From: Variovorax dokdonensis
GTDB taxonomy: Bacteria; Pseudomonadota; Gammaproteobacteria; Burkholderiales; Burkholderiaceae_C
DNA length: 64,000 nucleotides
NCBI RefSeq assembly: GCF_030316895.1
Contig: NZ_JASZYV010000002.1
Coordinates: 248,001 to 312,000, forward strand
Direction: 5' to 3'
Below the pieces are notes generated by a model that was given only the letters and a program-made list of their open reading frames with translations, did no database searches and was not told where the DNA came from. The position numbers and the translations under genes were made by a program. The first letter of the stretch is position 1; every line of letters starts with the position of its first letter. Positions 29,767 through 39,671 of the stretch are shown in pieces.

Positions 29767-32700
29767 TCAGGCGCGTTCGAGCAGGCGCTTGAGATAGTGG
29801 CCGGTGTGGCTGGCCTCGTTGGTGGCCAGGTGCTCGGGCGTGCCCTCGCCCACCACGGTACCGCCGCCGGCGCCGCCTTCGGGACCCATGTCGATGAGCC
29901 AGTCGGCCGTCTTGATCACGTCGAGGTTGTGCTCGATCACGACGATGGTGTTGCCGGCATCGCGCAACTGATGCAGCACCTTGAGTAGCAGTTCGATGTC
30001 GGCGAAGTGCAGGCCGGTGGTGGGTTCGTCCAGGATGTAGAGCGTGCGACCGGTGTCGCGCTTGGAGAGCTCGAGCGCCAGCTTGACGCGTTGTGCCTCG
30101 CCGCCCGACAAGGTGGTCGCGCTCTGGCCCAGCTTGATGTAAGACAGGCCCACGTCCAGCAGCGTGCGCAGCTTGCGCTCGATGGCCGGCACGGCCTTGA
30201 GAAATTCGTGCGCGGCCTCGACCGTCATGTCGAGGATCTGCGCGATGTTGCGACCCTTGTACTGCACCTCCAGCGTCTCGCGGTTGTAGCGCTGGCCGTG
30301 GCAGACCTCGCAGGGCACGTAGACGTCGGGCAGAAAGTGCATCTCCACCTTGACCACGCCGTCGCCCTGGCACGCCTCGCAGCGTCCGCCGGCCACGTTG
30401 AACGAAAAGCGGCCCGGCCCGTAACCGCGTTCCTTGGCGGTGTTGGTCTCGGCCATCAGCTCGCGGATGGGCGTGAACAGGCCGGTGTAGGTGGCGGGGT
30501 TGCTGCGCGGCGTGCGGCCGATGGGCGACTGGTCGACGTTGATCACCTTGTCGAAATTCTCGAGGCCCTCGATGGCCTCGTACGGCGCGGGCTCTTCATG
30601 CGCGCGATAGATCTGCCGCGCCGCCGCCGCGTAGAGCGTGTCGTTGACCAGCGTGGACTTGCCCGAGCCCGACACGCCGGTCACGCAGGTGAGCAGGCCC
30701 ACCGGAAAGTCGACGCTGACGTTCTTGAGGTTGTTGCCGGTGGCGCCGATCACGCGGATCAACTGCAGCGCGTGGGCATCCGCGGCCTCGTTGCGCTGGG
30801 CTGCCAGCTCGGCTTCCTTGGCCGCGCGGCGCTGGGCAGCAGGGCTGAGCGGAAAGCGTGACCGCTTGGCCTCGGCCGCTGCGGGTTTGGCGGCGGCTTC
30901 GTCGCGCAAGACCGGCAGCCGCGGTGTGCGCCGCGCCGGCACGGCAATGCTGCGCCGGCCGGACAGGTACTGGCCAGTGAGCGACTCGGGCGTGTCCGCC
31001 ACCTCCTGGTAGCTGCCCTGCGCCATCACCCGGCCACCGTGCACGCCGGCGCCCGGCCCCATGTCGATGACGTGGTCGGCCGCGGCGATCATGTCTTCGT
31101 CGTGCTCGACAACGATCACGCTGTTGCCGATGTCACGCAGGTGCTTGAGGGTGCCGATCAGGCGGTCGTTGTCACGCTGGTGCAGACCGATGCTGGGCTC
31201 GTCCAGCACGTACATCACCCCGGTCAGGCCCGAGCCGATCTGAGAGGCCAGCCGGATGCGCTGCGCTTCGCCGCCAGACAGCGTGTCGGCGCTGCGGTCG
31301 AGGCTCAGGTAGTTCAGGCCCACGTCGTTGAGGAACTTCAGGCGCAGGCCGATCTCGCGCACGACCTTGTCGGCGATCTCGGCCTTGGCGCCGCGAAGAT
31401 GCAGGCCCTGGAAGTAGGCCAGGCATTCGCGCAGCGTCAGGCGACTGATCTCGTAGATGGCCATGCGCCCGGGCGGCTCGCCCGCCTGCGCGGGCTCACC
31501 CACCAGGAACACGTTGCGCGATTCGATGCGCAGGCGCGAGCCGCCGCAGTCCGGGCAGGGCTGAACGTTGCGGTAGCGGGCAAGCTCCTCGCGCACCATC
31601 GACGAATCGGTCTCGCGGTAGCGCCGCACCATGTTCGGAATGACCCCTTCGAAGGGATGCTTGCGCGTGAGCTTCTTGCCCGCCTGCGCCCCCGATTCCA
31701 GCGTGTAGCTGAACTTGATCTCCTCGCTGCCCGAGCCGTGCAGCAGCGTCTGCTGAACGGATGCCGGCAACGACTCGTAGGGCGCGTCGATGTCGAACTT
31801 GTAGTGCTTGGCCACGCTCTCCAGCATGCTGAAGTAGTAACCGTTGCGCCGGTCCCAGCCCTTGATCGCGCCGCTGGCCAGGCTCAGCGACGGGAAGGAC
31901 ACCACGCGTGTCGGGTCGAAGAACTCGCGGTGTCCCAGGCCGTCGCAGGACGGGCAGGCGCCAATGGGCGAGTTGAAGGAGAAGAGTCTCGGCTCCAGCT
32001 CGGCCAAGGAGTAGTGGCAGATCGGGCAGGCGAACTTGGCGTTGTAGAGGTGCTCCTTGTCGGCCGAGCCTTCGCTGCCCAGCTCGAGCGCGATGGCGCG
32101 GCCATTGGCCAGCCGCAGGGCGGCCTCGAAGCTTTCTGCCAGGCGCTGTTGCATGTCGGGCCGCGCGCGCAGCCGGTCGATCACCACATCGATGTCGTGC
32201 TTCTCGTTCTTCTTGAGCTGCGGCAGATCGCTGTATTCATGGATCTGGCCGTCGACGCGGAAGCGCACATAGCCGGCGGCCTGCATTTCGGTGAAGAGCT
32301 CGGTGAACTCGCCCTTCTTCTCGCGCGCCACCGGTGCGAGGATCATCAGCCGCGGCTCGTCGGGTAGCCCCAGCACCGCATCGACCATCTGGCTCACCGT
32401 CTGCGCCTGCAGCGCCAGCTGGTGATCGGGGCAGAACGGCGTGCCGGCGCGGGCCAGCAGCAGGCGCAGGTAGTCGTGGATCTCGGTCACCGTGCCGACG
32501 GTGGAGCGCGGATTGTGGCTGGTGGCCTTCTGCTCGATGCTGATCGCCGGCGACAGGCCTTCGATCATGTCGACGTCGGGCTTGTCCATCAGTTGCAGGA
32601 ACTGCCGTGCATAAGCCGACAGGCTTTCCACATAGCGCCGCTGGCCTTCCGCGTAAAGCGTGTCGAAAGCCAGGCTGGACTTGCCCGACCCCGACAGCCC

Positions 32701-32844
32701 GGTGATGACCACCAGCTTGTTGCGCGGGATGTCCAGGTCGATGTTCTTGAGGTTGTGGGTGCGCGCGCCGCGGATGCTGATGCGCGCCTGGGCAAGGGCG
32801 GCGCCGAGGTAGGCGGCTTCGGTCTTTTCGGTGGGGGCGTTCAC
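29767..32844 (-). CDS. uvrA: UvrABC excinuclease subunit A
   Basis: The 1025-residue DNA-damage sensor of nucleotide excision repair has two ABC ATPase halves. Walker A motifs are [16 protein letters not shown] near residue 45 and [13 protein letters not shown] in the second half. Zinc modules carry CPIC...CPSC and CEAC...CEVC, and the signatures [12 protein letters not shown] and [12 protein letters not shown] are both intact. It is longer than the about 940 residues of E. coli because an Ala/Arg/Glu-rich linker of some 50 residues (about 30770-30935) sits between the halves. It acts with UvrB and UvrC elsewhere. It is transcribed away from ssb, with the CLC gene in between. Confidence 0.97.
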   Translation of the reverse strand: MNAPTEKTEAAYLGAALAQARISIRGARTHNLKNIDLDIPRNKLVVITGLSGSGKSSLAFDTLYAEGQRRYVESLSAYARQFLQLMDKPDVDMIEGLSPAISIEQKATSHNPRSTVGTVTEIHDYLRLLLARAGTPFCPDHQLALQAQTVSQMVDAVLGLPDEPRLMILAPVAREKKGEFTELFTEMQAAGYVRFRVDGQIHEYSDLPQLKKNEKHDIDVVIDRLRARPDMQQRLAESFEAALRLANGRAIALELGSEGSADKEHLYNAKFACPICHYSLAELEPRLFSFNSPIGACPSCDGLGHREFFDPTRVVSFPSLSLASGAIKGWDRRNGYYFSMLESVAKHYKFDIDAPYESLPASVQQTLLHGSGSEEIKFSYTLESGAQAGKKLTRKHPFEGVIPNMVRRYRETDSSMVREELARYRNVQPCPDCGGSRLRIESRNVFLVGEPAQAGEPPGRMAIYEISRLTLRECLAYFQGLHLRGAKAEIADKVVREIGLRLKFLNDVGLNYLSLDRSADTLSGGEAQRIRLASQIGSGLTGVMYVLDEPSIGLHQRDNDRLIGTLKHLRDIGNSVIVVEHDEDMIAAADHVIDMGPGAGVHGGRVMAQGSYQEVADTPESLTGQYLSGRRSIAVPARRTPRLPVLRDEAAAKPAAAEAKRSRFPLSPAAQRRAAKEAELAAQRNEAADAHALQLIRVIGATGNNLKNVSVDFPVGLLTCVTGVSGSGKSTLVNDTLYAAAARQIYRAHEEPAPYEAIEGLENFDKVINVDQSPIGRTPRSNPATYTGLFTPIRELMAETNTAKERGYGPGRFSFNVAGGRCEACQGDGVVKVEMHFLPDVYVPCEVCHGQRYNRETLEVQYKGRNIAQILDMTVEAAHEFLKAVPAIERKLRTLLDVGLSYIKLGQSATTLSGGEAQRVKLALELSKRDTGRTLYILDEPTTGLHFADIELLLKVLHQLRDAGNTIVVIEHNLDVIKTADWLIDMGPEGGAGGGTVVGEGTPEHLATNEASHTGHYLKRLLERA

Positions 32845-32902
32845 GGGCGGAGCGGGTTCGGCAGGCTGCGGGGCAACCGGCCATGATAGAGCCCCGCGCT
32901 GA

Positions 32903-34246
32903 TCAGCGCTCGTTCTCGGGCTCCGTCCGCGCCGGACTGCTGACGGCCTTGGCGACCATGTGCTCGGCCAGTGCTTCGTACAGAGGCCGGCTGATCATGC
33001 GCGAGACCAGGCTGGCCAGCATGGCCGAGGACATGAGGCTCAGCACCATGGAGTGACCATCCACCATCTCCATCACGATGATGAAGGCCGTCAACGGCGC
33101 CTGTGTCACGGCGGCCAGGAAACCGGCCATGCCCATGGCGATCAACGCGGTCGACAGGCTCGGGTCGGCCAGGCGCGCCACCACGTCGCCGAGCCCGGCG
33201 CCGATCGAAAGCGATGGCGCGAAGATGCCGCCCGGCACCCCGCACCAGGCGGTGATCCAGGTGACGACGCCTTTGAGCAGTGCGTAAAGCGGTGACAGTT
33301 CCACCTCGCCGGCCAAGACGCGCTTGACGGTTTCCGATCCGGCGCCGAATGTGGCGCCTTCGGTCACCAGGCCGATGACCGCGATGGCCAGGCCCCCGGC
33401 CGCCGCGAAGCGCACTGGCCAGCGGGCGCGCCAGGCATTGAAGCGGTCCGGCATGCCTGTGAGCGAGACGGCCATCAATCGGGAGAACAGTCCGCCGGCC
33501 GCGCCGGACACCAATGCCACGAGCACGCCGGGACCGAGCAGCTCCCAGCCCAGCGGCGGCACGCGGATGACGCCGAAATAAGTCAGGTTGCCGAACGCGG
33601 AAACGGCCACCAGGCCGGACAGGACGATCGACGTGATGATCAGGCCGGCGGCGCGGGCTTCGAGGCGGCCTGTGAGTTCCTCGATGGCAAACACCACCCC
33701 GGCCAGCGGCGCATTGAACGCGGCGGCGATGCCGGCTGCCCCGCCTGCGGTGAGCAGGGCGCGCGTGTCGATGCTGCTGCCCGGCGACAGCCATCGGCGG
33801 GCGTGCTGCATGACGCCCGCCGCAACCTGTACCGATGGGCCTTCGCGGCCCACCGACAGACCGGCCGCAAAGCCGCCCACGCCCAGCACGATCTTGGCCA
33901 GGGTGAGGCGCAACGAAACGAACAGGCCCCGGCGCTCGGGCGGCAGCGCTGGGGAAAGGGCCGCCTTGATCTGGGGGATGCCGGAGCCTGCGGCCCCGGG
34001 GAACCAGCGCAGCGTGATCCACGCGATCAGCGCCGTGAGCGCCGGTGTCCAGACCAGCACCGCCAATGGCCAGCGGTGGTAGATCGATTCGAACTGGGCG
34101 AAGGCCCAGTCGGCAGCGATGGTGAAGCCCACCACGAAAAGCCCGGCGGCGATGGCGTACGTGAGGACGATTGCCCGGTCGATCCAGGAGCGCCAACCGG
34201 AGAGTTCGGCGCGCAGATTCTGGAAAAAGTCCGGCTCGTGGTTCAT
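32903..34246 (-). CDS. CLC-family chloride channel or chloride/proton antiporter
   Basis: The 447-residue integral membrane protein has the CLC selectivity segments [23 protein letters not shown] (containing the gating Glu) and [16 protein letters not shown] second Glu pair sits in [13 protein letters not shown], at the position of the proton-path Glu of E. coli ClcA, so exchange rather than a pure channel is suggested. The selectivity segment reads GSGIP as usual. No CBS domains follow. It sits between uvrA and ssb on the uvrA strand. Confidence 0.9.
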   Translation of the reverse strand: MNHEPDFFQNLRAELSGWRSWIDRAIVLTYAIAAGLFVVGFTIAADWAFAQFESIYHRWPLAVLVWTPALTALIAWITLRWFPGAAGSGIPQIKAALSPALPPERRGLFVSLRLTLAKIVLGVGGFAAGLSVGREGPSVQVAAGVMQHARRWLSPGSSIDTRALLTAGGAAGIAAAFNAPLAGVVFAIEELTGRLEARAAGLIITSIVLSGLVAVSAFGNLTYFGVIRVPPLGWELLGPGVLVALVSGAAGGLFSRLMAVSLTGMPDRFNAWRARWPVRFAAAGGLAIAVIGLVTEGATFGAGSETVKRVLAGEVELSPLYALLKGVVTWITAWCGVPGGIFAPSLSIGAGLGDVVARLADPSLSTALIAMGMAGFLAAVTQAPLTAFIIVMEMVDGHSMVLSLMSSAMLASLVSRMISRPLYEALAEHMVAKAVSSPARTEPENER

Positions 34247-34364
34247 CGCTTAGATCACATTGTGACAGGCTGATCCGCGCCCACGCCAGGCTGGCGCATC
34301 GGCCGATGCGTGCCTCGGGAGTGGAGGCGAGTAGACTTCTGCCTAATCAAAGAAGGCAGCTCCC

Positions 34365-34907
34365 ATGGCATCGGTCAACAAAGTCATCATCGTCGGCAAC
34401 CTCGGCCGCGACCCGGAATCCCGCACCTTTCCGAGCGGTGGTCAGGTGTGCAACGTGCGCATCGCCACCACCGACCGCTGGAAGGACCGACAGACCGGCG
34501 AACAAAAGGAATTGACCGAGTGGCACAACGTGGTCTTCAACGACCGCCTGGCCGAAATCGCCGGCCAGTACCTGCGCAAGGGTTCGCAGGTCTACGTCGA
34601 AGGCTCGCTGCGCACCCGCAAGTGGACCGACAAGGACGGAAACGAGCGCTACACGACCGAAATCCGTGCTGATTCCATGCAGATGCTGGGCAGCCGTCAA
34701 GGCCAGGGCGGCTCCGGTCCGTCGGACGATGACGGGGGATACGGCGGCGGCGGTGGTTACGCAGGCGGAAGCGGTGGTGGCGGCGGCGGTGGCGGCTATT
34801 CGCGCGCGCCGGCTGCTGCTCCGCGTGCACCCGCGGCAGCGCCGCGCCAGGCGCCGGCCAAGTCGTCGTCGGGCTTTGACGACATGGATGACGACATTCC
34901 GTTCTAG
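34365..34907 (+). CDS. ssb: Single-stranded DNA-binding protein
   Basis: The 180-residue protein has an N-terminal OB fold ([20 protein letters not shown], then [20 protein letters not shown] and [16 protein letters not shown]). A Gly-rich then Pro/Ala-rich linker follows, and the acidic tip DDMDDDIPF recruits repair and replication partners. The ATG follows GAAGGCAG at good spacing. Its closeness to uvrA, on the opposite strand, matches a common proteobacterial neighbourhood, here interrupted by the CLC gene. A terminator follows. Confidence 0.97.
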   Translation: MASVNKVIIVGNLGRDPESRTFPSGGQVCNVRIATTDRWKDRQTGEQKELTEWHNVVFNDRLAEIAGQYLRKGSQVYVEGSLRTRKWTDKDGNERYTTEIRADSMQMLGSRQGQGGSGPSDDDGGYGGGGGYAGGSGGGGGGGGYSRAPAAAPRAPAAAPRQAPAKSSSGFDDMDDDIPF

Positions 34908-34941
34908 GTCCTGTCTCGACGCCGTTTATCTCCCACATGCA

Positions 34942-34976
34942 AAAAAGGGCTGCAGCACAAGCTGGCAGCCCTTTTT
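34942..34976. terminator. Bidirectional intrinsic terminator between ssb and the DUF4148 gene
   Basis: GGGCTGC (34947-34953) pairs with GCAGCCC (34965-34971); the stem is flanked by AAAAA before and TTTTT after. The A and T runs make it work on both strands, and it sits exactly between the convergent ssb and DUF4148 genes. Confidence 0.88.
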
Positions 34977-35010
34977 GTTTGATCGACGGCGCGGTGCGCG
35001 CCGCAGCAGA

Positions 35011-35370
35011 TTACAGGCCGGCTTGGCGCTGTTCCTGGCGACGCACGGCCAGGGAGCCTTGGGTGTAGGCAGCCGGGATCTGGCTGTTCACGAAAGCCTT
35101 GCTGTCGAGGTTTTGCAGCGGGTTGTGCGCGGCAGCGACGGCTTGTTGGTAGACGACGGCGCGGTCCACGGCGCCACCGGGCAGGGCGGTCACACCGGCG
35201 AACTGGGCGTCGGCGTAGGGGTTGCCCACCACGGCGCGGGCTTCGGCCTGCACTTCGGCGCGGGTGCGCTCGCCGGTCAGGGCGTGCACGCCTTCGTAGG
35301 TTTCGGCTTGGGCACCGGCGGCGGCCAGCAGGGCGACGGCGGTAGCGGCGATGATCTTGGCGGTGTTCAT
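35011..35370 (-). CDS. DUF4148 secreted protein
   Basis: The 119-residue protein has a signal peptide (KIIAATAVALLAAAGAQA, residues about 4-21). It is followed by the short polar DUF4148 region LTGERTRAEVQAEARAVVGNP, widespread in Burkholderiales. The C-terminus (SLAVRRQEQRQAGL) is charged. No function is known. The ATG at 35370 has AAGGA eight bases upstream and is preferred over a longer frame from 35403. It shares the bidirectional terminator with ssb. Confidence 0.85.
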   Translation of the reverse strand: MNTAKIIAATAVALLAAAGAQAETYEGVHALTGERTRAEVQAEARAVVGNPYADAQFAGVTALPGGAVDRAVVYQQAVAAAHNPLQNLDSKAFVNSQIPAAYTQGSLAVRRQEQRQAGL

Positions 35371-35672
35371 TTTCAGGTTCCTTTTTCGAGGGTGTTTCAA
35401 CAAATCGAACGGGGTCTGGGGCAGTCGTCGTCTTGAAAGTGGTTGTCGACTACAGCGCTCGGGCCTTGTTCACCCAGGCTTGCTGAATTGCTTGCCTGTG
35501 CAACGAATTTTGAACCTGTTTTCTAGGTATAAACCCTCGAAAAACGAACCACGGCGTTCACTCAAAGGAAACAATCGAGGCCTGATCGCCGCCGTGGGCC
35601 CGCGGCGGCCACCTACACGTGGTGCTTCGCAATGGCGGTTATCAACGAGCTTTACGCGCAATGGAGAGCCCC
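35371..35672. other. Intergenic region without a convincing gene
   Basis: About 300 bases between the divergent DUF4148 gene and a small membrane protein gene. A TATAAA at 35528-35533 could be a -10 element for the rightward gene, but no good -35 is at the right distance. I see no RNA gene or repeat in it. Confidence 0.4.
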
Positions 35673-35927
35673 ATGGACAAAGCTTCTACTTGGATCCGAT
35701 CGATACGCGACGCCGATGCGAGTCGGCCAGACTTTCCCGGCGAACACATCATCGTGTTGGGCGTCGGCCTGGCGCTGATGGCGGTTGCCGGTAGCCGCAA
35801 TCGGTCGCTGCTGGGCCGCGCCTTGATTGGCGCGGTGGCCGGCGCGTTCATCGGGCGTGCGGCGAGCGGTTCGGGTGGAGTCGCTCGAATCGCCTCCTTG
35901 CTCGACGCGCCGCGCCGCCGCTACTGA
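35673..35927 (+). CDS. Small hypothetical membrane protein
   Basis: The 84-residue protein has a hydrophobic hairpin: EHIIVLGVGLALMAVAG (about 22-38) and LGRALIGAVAGAFIGRAASG (about 45-64), joined by a basic turn SRNRS. The pattern recalls the glycine-rich DUF2892-like membrane segments but lacks their C-terminal Gly-His-Cys-Pro motif, so I leave it unnamed. The ATG at 35673 has GGAGAG five bases upstream; ATG 35661 is a possible alternative. It faces the MFS gene tail to tail. Confidence 0.6.
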   Translation: MDKASTWIRSIRDADASRPDFPGEHIIVLGVGLALMAVAGSRNRSLLGRALIGAVAGAFIGRAASGSGGVARIASLLDAPRRRY

Positions 35928-35928
35928 C

Positions 35929-35961
35929 CGGCTCAAGCGGCTCGATCGGCTCGATCGGCTC
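35929..35961. repeat. Four copies of CGGCTC at exact 9-bp period
   Basis: CGGCTC starts at 35929, 35938, 35947 and 35956, the middle units being CGGCTCGAT. The array fills the gap between the small membrane protein stop and the convergent MFS stop, touching the MFS stop codon. It looks like a small slipped-strand tandem duplication. Confidence 0.55.
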
Positions 35962-37135
35962 AGGCTTGCGCCGGGATCGTCCGGGCGGAGAGGCGGTCCG
36001 CGCCGCGGCTCCAAAGCGCGATGAGCAACCCGCCGACCGTGAGCGTGGCGGCGACCCAGCCGAGGGCGGGCAAGCCTGGGCCATGGTCCACGGTCATGCC
36101 ACCGACCCATGCGCCCAGTGCGTTGCCGATGTTGAACGCTGCGATGTTCAGGCTGGACGCCAGGTTCTGGCCCGCGCCCGCAGCTTGCTCCAGCACGCGC
36201 ATCTGCATGGGTGCTGCCGTGGCGAATGCGGCGGCGCCAAGCAATGCGAAGTACGGCACCGCGGTCCAGGCCGAGCCGATCGCCCACTGCATGACTGCCA
36301 GAACGGCGGCAAGCAGCGCCAGCGTGGTGAGCACCGCGGGCAGGGTGCCCCGGTCCGCAAGCCGCCCGCCAAGCAGATTCCCGACAGCGAAGCCGCCACC
36401 GAACACCAGCAGCACGGGCGAGACGGCGGCTTGCGACAGCCCCGTCACCTCGGTCAGCAACGGCTGGATGTACGTGACCACCGCGAAAACGCCTGCAAAT
36501 CCCAGCACGGTCAGCGCCAATCCACGTAGGACGCCGGGCCGCATCAACACGGCCAATTCGTCACGAAGCGCCGGCACGGCCTTGTCTTGCCGCTGAGCGG
36601 GAACCCACGCGGCGATGGCGATGAAGGCCACCACGCCAATGAGGCTCACCGCCCAGAAGGTGGCGCGCCAGCCGTAGTGGAGTCCGAGCCAAGCGCCAGC
36701 CGGCACGCCCAGCAAGGTGGCGGCGGTCAAGCCGGTGAACATGATGGCGATCGCCGAGGCGCGGCGCTCGGGCGGTACCAGGCCGGTCGCGACCACCGAT
36801 CCGACGCCGAAGAAGGTGCCGTGGGCGAGCGCCGTTAGCACGCGCGCGGCCATCAGCCAACCGTAGCTCGGCGCCAGCGCGCACGCCACGTTGCCGAGGG
36901 TGAAGATGGCCATCAGCATGAGCAGCACACGCTTGCGCGGTTGCTTGCGCAGCGCGAGCGTGAGCAACGGTGCGCCCGCGGCAACGCCCAGCGCGTAGCC
37001 GGAGATCAGAAGGCCGGCGGTGGTGACGCCGACGCCGAGGTCGGTGGAAACCTGCAGCAGCAGGCCCATGATGACGAATTCGGTGCTGCCGATGCCGAAG
37101 GCGCCCGCAGCCAAAGCTAGAAGTGAGATTGGCAT
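35960..37135 (-). CDS. MFS drug/sugar efflux transporter (12 TM)
   Basis: The 391-residue inner membrane protein shows the DHA1-type MFS pattern. The first helix ends FGIGSTEFVIMGLLLQV, with YALGVAAGAPLLTLALRKQPRKRVLL as the loop 2-3 motif and ALAHGTFFGVGSVVATGLVPPERR around helix 5. This resembles the arabinose/YdhP-like efflux proteins. The substrate is unknown. It is divergent from a LysR regulator across 92 bases, so that regulator probably controls it. Confidence 0.9.
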   Translation of the reverse strand: MPISLLALAAGAFGIGSTEFVIMGLLLQVSTDLGVGVTTAGLLISGYALGVAAGAPLLTLALRKQPRKRVLLMLMAIFTLGNVACALAPSYGWLMAARVLTALAHGTFFGVGSVVATGLVPPERRASAIAIMFTGLTAATLLGVPAGAWLGLHYGWRATFWAVSLIGVVAFIAIAAWVPAQRQDKAVPALRDELAVLMRPGVLRGLALTVLGFAGVFAVVTYIQPLLTEVTGLSQAAVSPVLLVFGGGFAVGNLLGGRLADRGTLPAVLTTLALLAAVLAVMQWAIGSAWTAVPYFALLGAAAFATAAPMQMRVLEQAAGAGQNLASSLNIAAFNIGNALGAWVGGMTVDHGPGLPALGWVAATLTVGGLLIALWSRGADRLSARTIPAQA

Positions 37136-37167
37136 GATGGGCAGTACTTTGCGGGCCAGCTTCAGTT

Positions 37168-37195
37168 TTGACTAGGGCGCTTCGAAGACTAAGAT
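37168..37195 (+). promoter_or_regulatory. Possible sigma-70 promoter for the LysR gene
   Basis: TTGACT at 37168-37173 and TAAGAT at 37190-37195 with 16 bases between them lie in the divergent MFS/LysR gap, about 30 bases before the LysR ATG. Match and spacing are fair, not perfect. Confidence 0.35.
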
Positions 37196-37227
37196 TGGTG
37201 AATTCAAATCATAAATAAACCGTCTTG

Positions 37228-38151
37228 ATGGCCCGGGTCGAAATCAATCGCGCTGCCGAGATGGAAGTCTTTGTTCGAGTGGTCGAGCGTGGCGGCTTCT
37301 CTGCCGCTGCGCGCTCCCTGAACATGACGCCCTCTGCCGTGAGCAAGCTCATCGCCAGGCTTGAAGCGCGCCTGGGCACGCAACTGGTGCGGCGCTCCAC
37401 GCGAGCGCTGGACCTGACGCAGGAGGGCGAGCAGTTCTACGAGCGATGCGTGCGTGTCCTGGCCGACATCGACGAGGCCGAGCGGAGCCTGAGTGCGGCC
37501 GCGGCGCCGCGCGGTCGCGTCACGATCAACACCAGCACCGCGTTCGGACACTTGGTCGTGGCGCCGCTGCTGCCGCGGCTGATGGCGCTCTACCCCGAAC
37601 TGGCGATCGACCTGGCGGTGACGGACCGCGTGGTCGACCTGCTGGAAGCGCGTGCGGACATCGCCGTGCGCTGGGGGCCGCTGCCCGCCTCGGATCTGGT
37701 CGCACGGCGCCTGGGTGCGACCACCCAATCGATCGTCGCCTCGCCGCAATATCTGGAGCGCCACGGAACGCCACGCCGGCCCGAGGACTTGACCCGGCAC
37801 CTGCGCCTGGATTTCACGTACCGTCGTCGGGTGCCCGATTGGCCCTTCATCGTGGGGGCCGAGTCCGTCGCCGTGTCGACGCAATCGAGCCTGAGGGCCG
37901 GCGATGGCGAGACGCTGCGCATGCTCGCGCTCGAAGGTGCCGGCCTGGCGCGCCTGTCGGACTACCAGACCCACGCCGACCGCGCGTCAGGGCACCTCGT
38001 TCGCGTGCTGCAGGAATTCAATCCATGCGAACTGGAGCCGATTCACGCCGTGTACCTGGGGCGTCCGGGGCGCCTGCCTGCGCGCGTACGGGCGGTGCTC
38101 GATTTCCTGCAGGAGCAATTGCGAGGCGATCCGCGCTTCGTTCAGGGTTGA
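37228..38151 (+). CDS. LysR family transcriptional regulator
   Basis: The 307-residue protein has an N-terminal LysR winged helix (FSAAARSLNMTPSAVSKLIA with ARLGTQLVRRSTRALDLTQEG) and a C-terminal periplasmic-binding-like effector domain beginning GRVTINTSTAFGHLVVAPLL. Members of this subgroup often control an adjacent divergent transporter, here the MFS gene. The ATG at 37228 directly follows an in-frame TTG at 37225; ATG is preferred. Its 3' end overlaps the convergent small membrane gene by ten bases. Confidence 0.9.
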   Translation: MARVEINRAAEMEVFVRVVERGGFSAAARSLNMTPSAVSKLIARLEARLGTQLVRRSTRALDLTQEGEQFYERCVRVLADIDEAERSLSAAAAPRGRVTINTSTAFGHLVVAPLLPRLMALYPELAIDLAVTDRVVDLLEARADIAVRWGPLPASDLVARRLGATTQSIVASPQYLERHGTPRRPEDLTRHLRLDFTYRRRVPDWPFIVGAESVAVSTQSSLRAGDGETLRMLALEGAGLARLSDYQTHADRASGHLVRVLQEFNPCELEPIHAVYLGRPGRLPARVRAVLDFLQEQLRGDPRFVQG

Positions 38152-38378
38152 CCGCCGGACGCATCCTTGCGGGCTCGGCCAGGGCCACGCGGGCCCCAGC
38201 CGTACCAACCGCCGACCAGGACGGGGATGCCGAGCGTGATCCAGGCCAGCACATCGCCGAAGCCTCCGTCGCTGAACAGCGCCGAGATCAGGCCAATGGC
38301 CGTGAGCACGCCCAGCACGATCGGCCAGCCCCACATGGCGCCGAAGGACATCGATGTCTTTTCGCGATGCTGGCTCAT
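38142..38378 (-). CDS. Small two-helix membrane protein linked to PepSY/TonB genes
   Basis: The 78-residue protein has two hydrophobic helices, WGWPIVLGVLTAIGLISALF (about 15-34) and VLAWITLGIPVLVGGWYGW (about 43-61), then a basic tail. Its start overlaps the PepSY gene stop by four bases, so it is coupled to it. Proteins of this kind commonly accompany PepSY membrane proteins in siderophore-receptor operons; function is unknown. Confidence 0.75.
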   Translation of the reverse strand: MSQHREKTSMSFGAMWGWPIVLGVLTAIGLISALFSDGGFGDVLAWITLGIPVLVGGWYGWGPRGPGRARKDASGGQP

Positions 38379-39625
38379 GACGCGCTCGTTCCCAGTGAGG
38401 ACGTTCGCGCCGTCTCCGGCTTGGCCAGGGCGCTCGCCGCGAGACCTGGGTCGGCAAACGGCGGCAGGGGGGCGCCGCCATCGGGCCGGGAAGGTCGAGC
38501 GTCCTTTGCCGCATGCACGTGCGTCGGGTCGCCGCGCTTGAGCCACAAGTAGAGCCCGCTGCCCAGCACGATGATGGTGGCGATGTCCAGGATCGCCCAC
38601 AGGATCTGCATCGGCATGCCGCCGTAGTCGCCGAAGTGCAGCGGTTGGGACACCAGCAGCGCCGTCAGGTACCACGGCAGCGCCGGACTGGCGGTGACGA
38701 CGTTGCTCTTGGCATCGACCAACACCGGATGCAGCAGCTTCGATGTCAGCGGCTCGTTGCCGCGCAGGAAGATCGTGTTGTGATGCGGGCTGGAGAACGC
38801 CGTGCCGGGGAAGGCGATGAACGATAGCTTGTTGTTCGGTGCGTGCGCCATCGCCACGTCGAGCGACTTCTGCACCGAGCCGCGCTCGGCGGCGGCCACC
38901 AGAGGCTGGCCTTGGTAGGGCTGCAGGATGTGGGTGAGCTGGTCGTATTGCCAGTACTTGATCAGCAAGTCGGCCCAGGTGTTGATCATGCCGGTGGCGC
39001 CCACGACGAACGCCCACACCAGCGTGACGATGCCCAGCAGGTTGTGAAGGTCAAGCCACTTCAGGCGAGGGCGACGTTCGCGCCGGACGGTGCCGAATTC
39101 CAGCTTGCGCATGAAGGGCGAATACAGCACCACGCCACTGACGATGGCCACCAGCAGCAGGAGGCCCATGAAGCCCAGGAACAGCTTGCCCGCAAGACCC
39201 GCGAAAAGGTCGACGTGAAGCTTGAACATGATCCACATGAAGCCTTCGTCGAACTTGGGCGTGGCCAGCACCTGGCCGTTGCGCGCATCGACGGCCACCG
39301 ACTTGAAGTCGTCGGTGGGGGCAGGCGTGGGCGTGAGGGTGACGAACCAGACGCGATCATCCTCTTCGTCCTGCGAGACGAACTGCACGACCCGGTCCGG
39401 ATGCAGGGCGTGGGCATTGCGGATCACCTCGTCGAGGCTGACGCGCTGCTTGTCCGCCGGACCGGCCATCGGAGGCGCCTCCACCTCGGTGCCCAGCAGG
39501 TGGCCGATCTCGTGGTGGAAGATAAGTGGCAGGCCCGTGATGCACAGCAACAGCATGAAAGCCGTGCAGATGAGGCTGCTCCACTTGTGGACCCAGGTCC
39601 AGGTCTTGATCGATTTGGCTTTCAT
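38375..39625 (-). CDS. PepSY-associated transmembrane protein (iron-uptake reductase-like)
   Basis: The 416-residue inner membrane protein has four long hydrophobic segments. The first is WSSLICTAFMLLLCITGLPL with FHHEIGH, the second FLGFMGLLLLVAIVSGVVLY, the third WLDLHNLLGIVTLVWAFVVGATG, and the last is ILWAILDIATIIVLGSGLYLWL. Periplasmic PepSY-type domains lie between them. His residues near the helices could bind heme, as proposed for FsrB/PiuB-like siderophore reductases. It is downstream of a TonB-dependent siderophore receptor by 46 bases and probably handles the imported ferric complex. A good AGGGGGA ribosome site precedes the ATG. Confidence 0.88.
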   Translation of the reverse strand: MKAKSIKTWTWVHKWSSLICTAFMLLLCITGLPLIFHHEIGHLLGTEVEAPPMAGPADKQRVSLDEVIRNAHALHPDRVVQFVSQDEEDDRVWFVTLTPTPAPTDDFKSVAVDARNGQVLATPKFDEGFMWIMFKLHVDLFAGLAGKLFLGFMGLLLLVAIVSGVVLYSPFMRKLEFGTVRRERRPRLKWLDLHNLLGIVTLVWAFVVGATGMINTWADLLIKYWQYDQLTHILQPYQGQPLVAAAERGSVQKSLDVAMAHAPNNKLSFIAFPGTAFSSPHHNTIFLRGNEPLTSKLLHPVLVDAKSNVVTASPALPWYLTALLVSQPLHFGDYGGMPMQILWAILDIATIIVLGSGLYLWLKRGDPTHVHAAKDARPSRPDGGAPLPPFADPGLAASALAKPETARTSSLGTSAS

Positions 39626-39671
39626 TCGTCATGTCCCCCTAGGGGCGGCACGGGCAATCGGCCCGCTGTCA

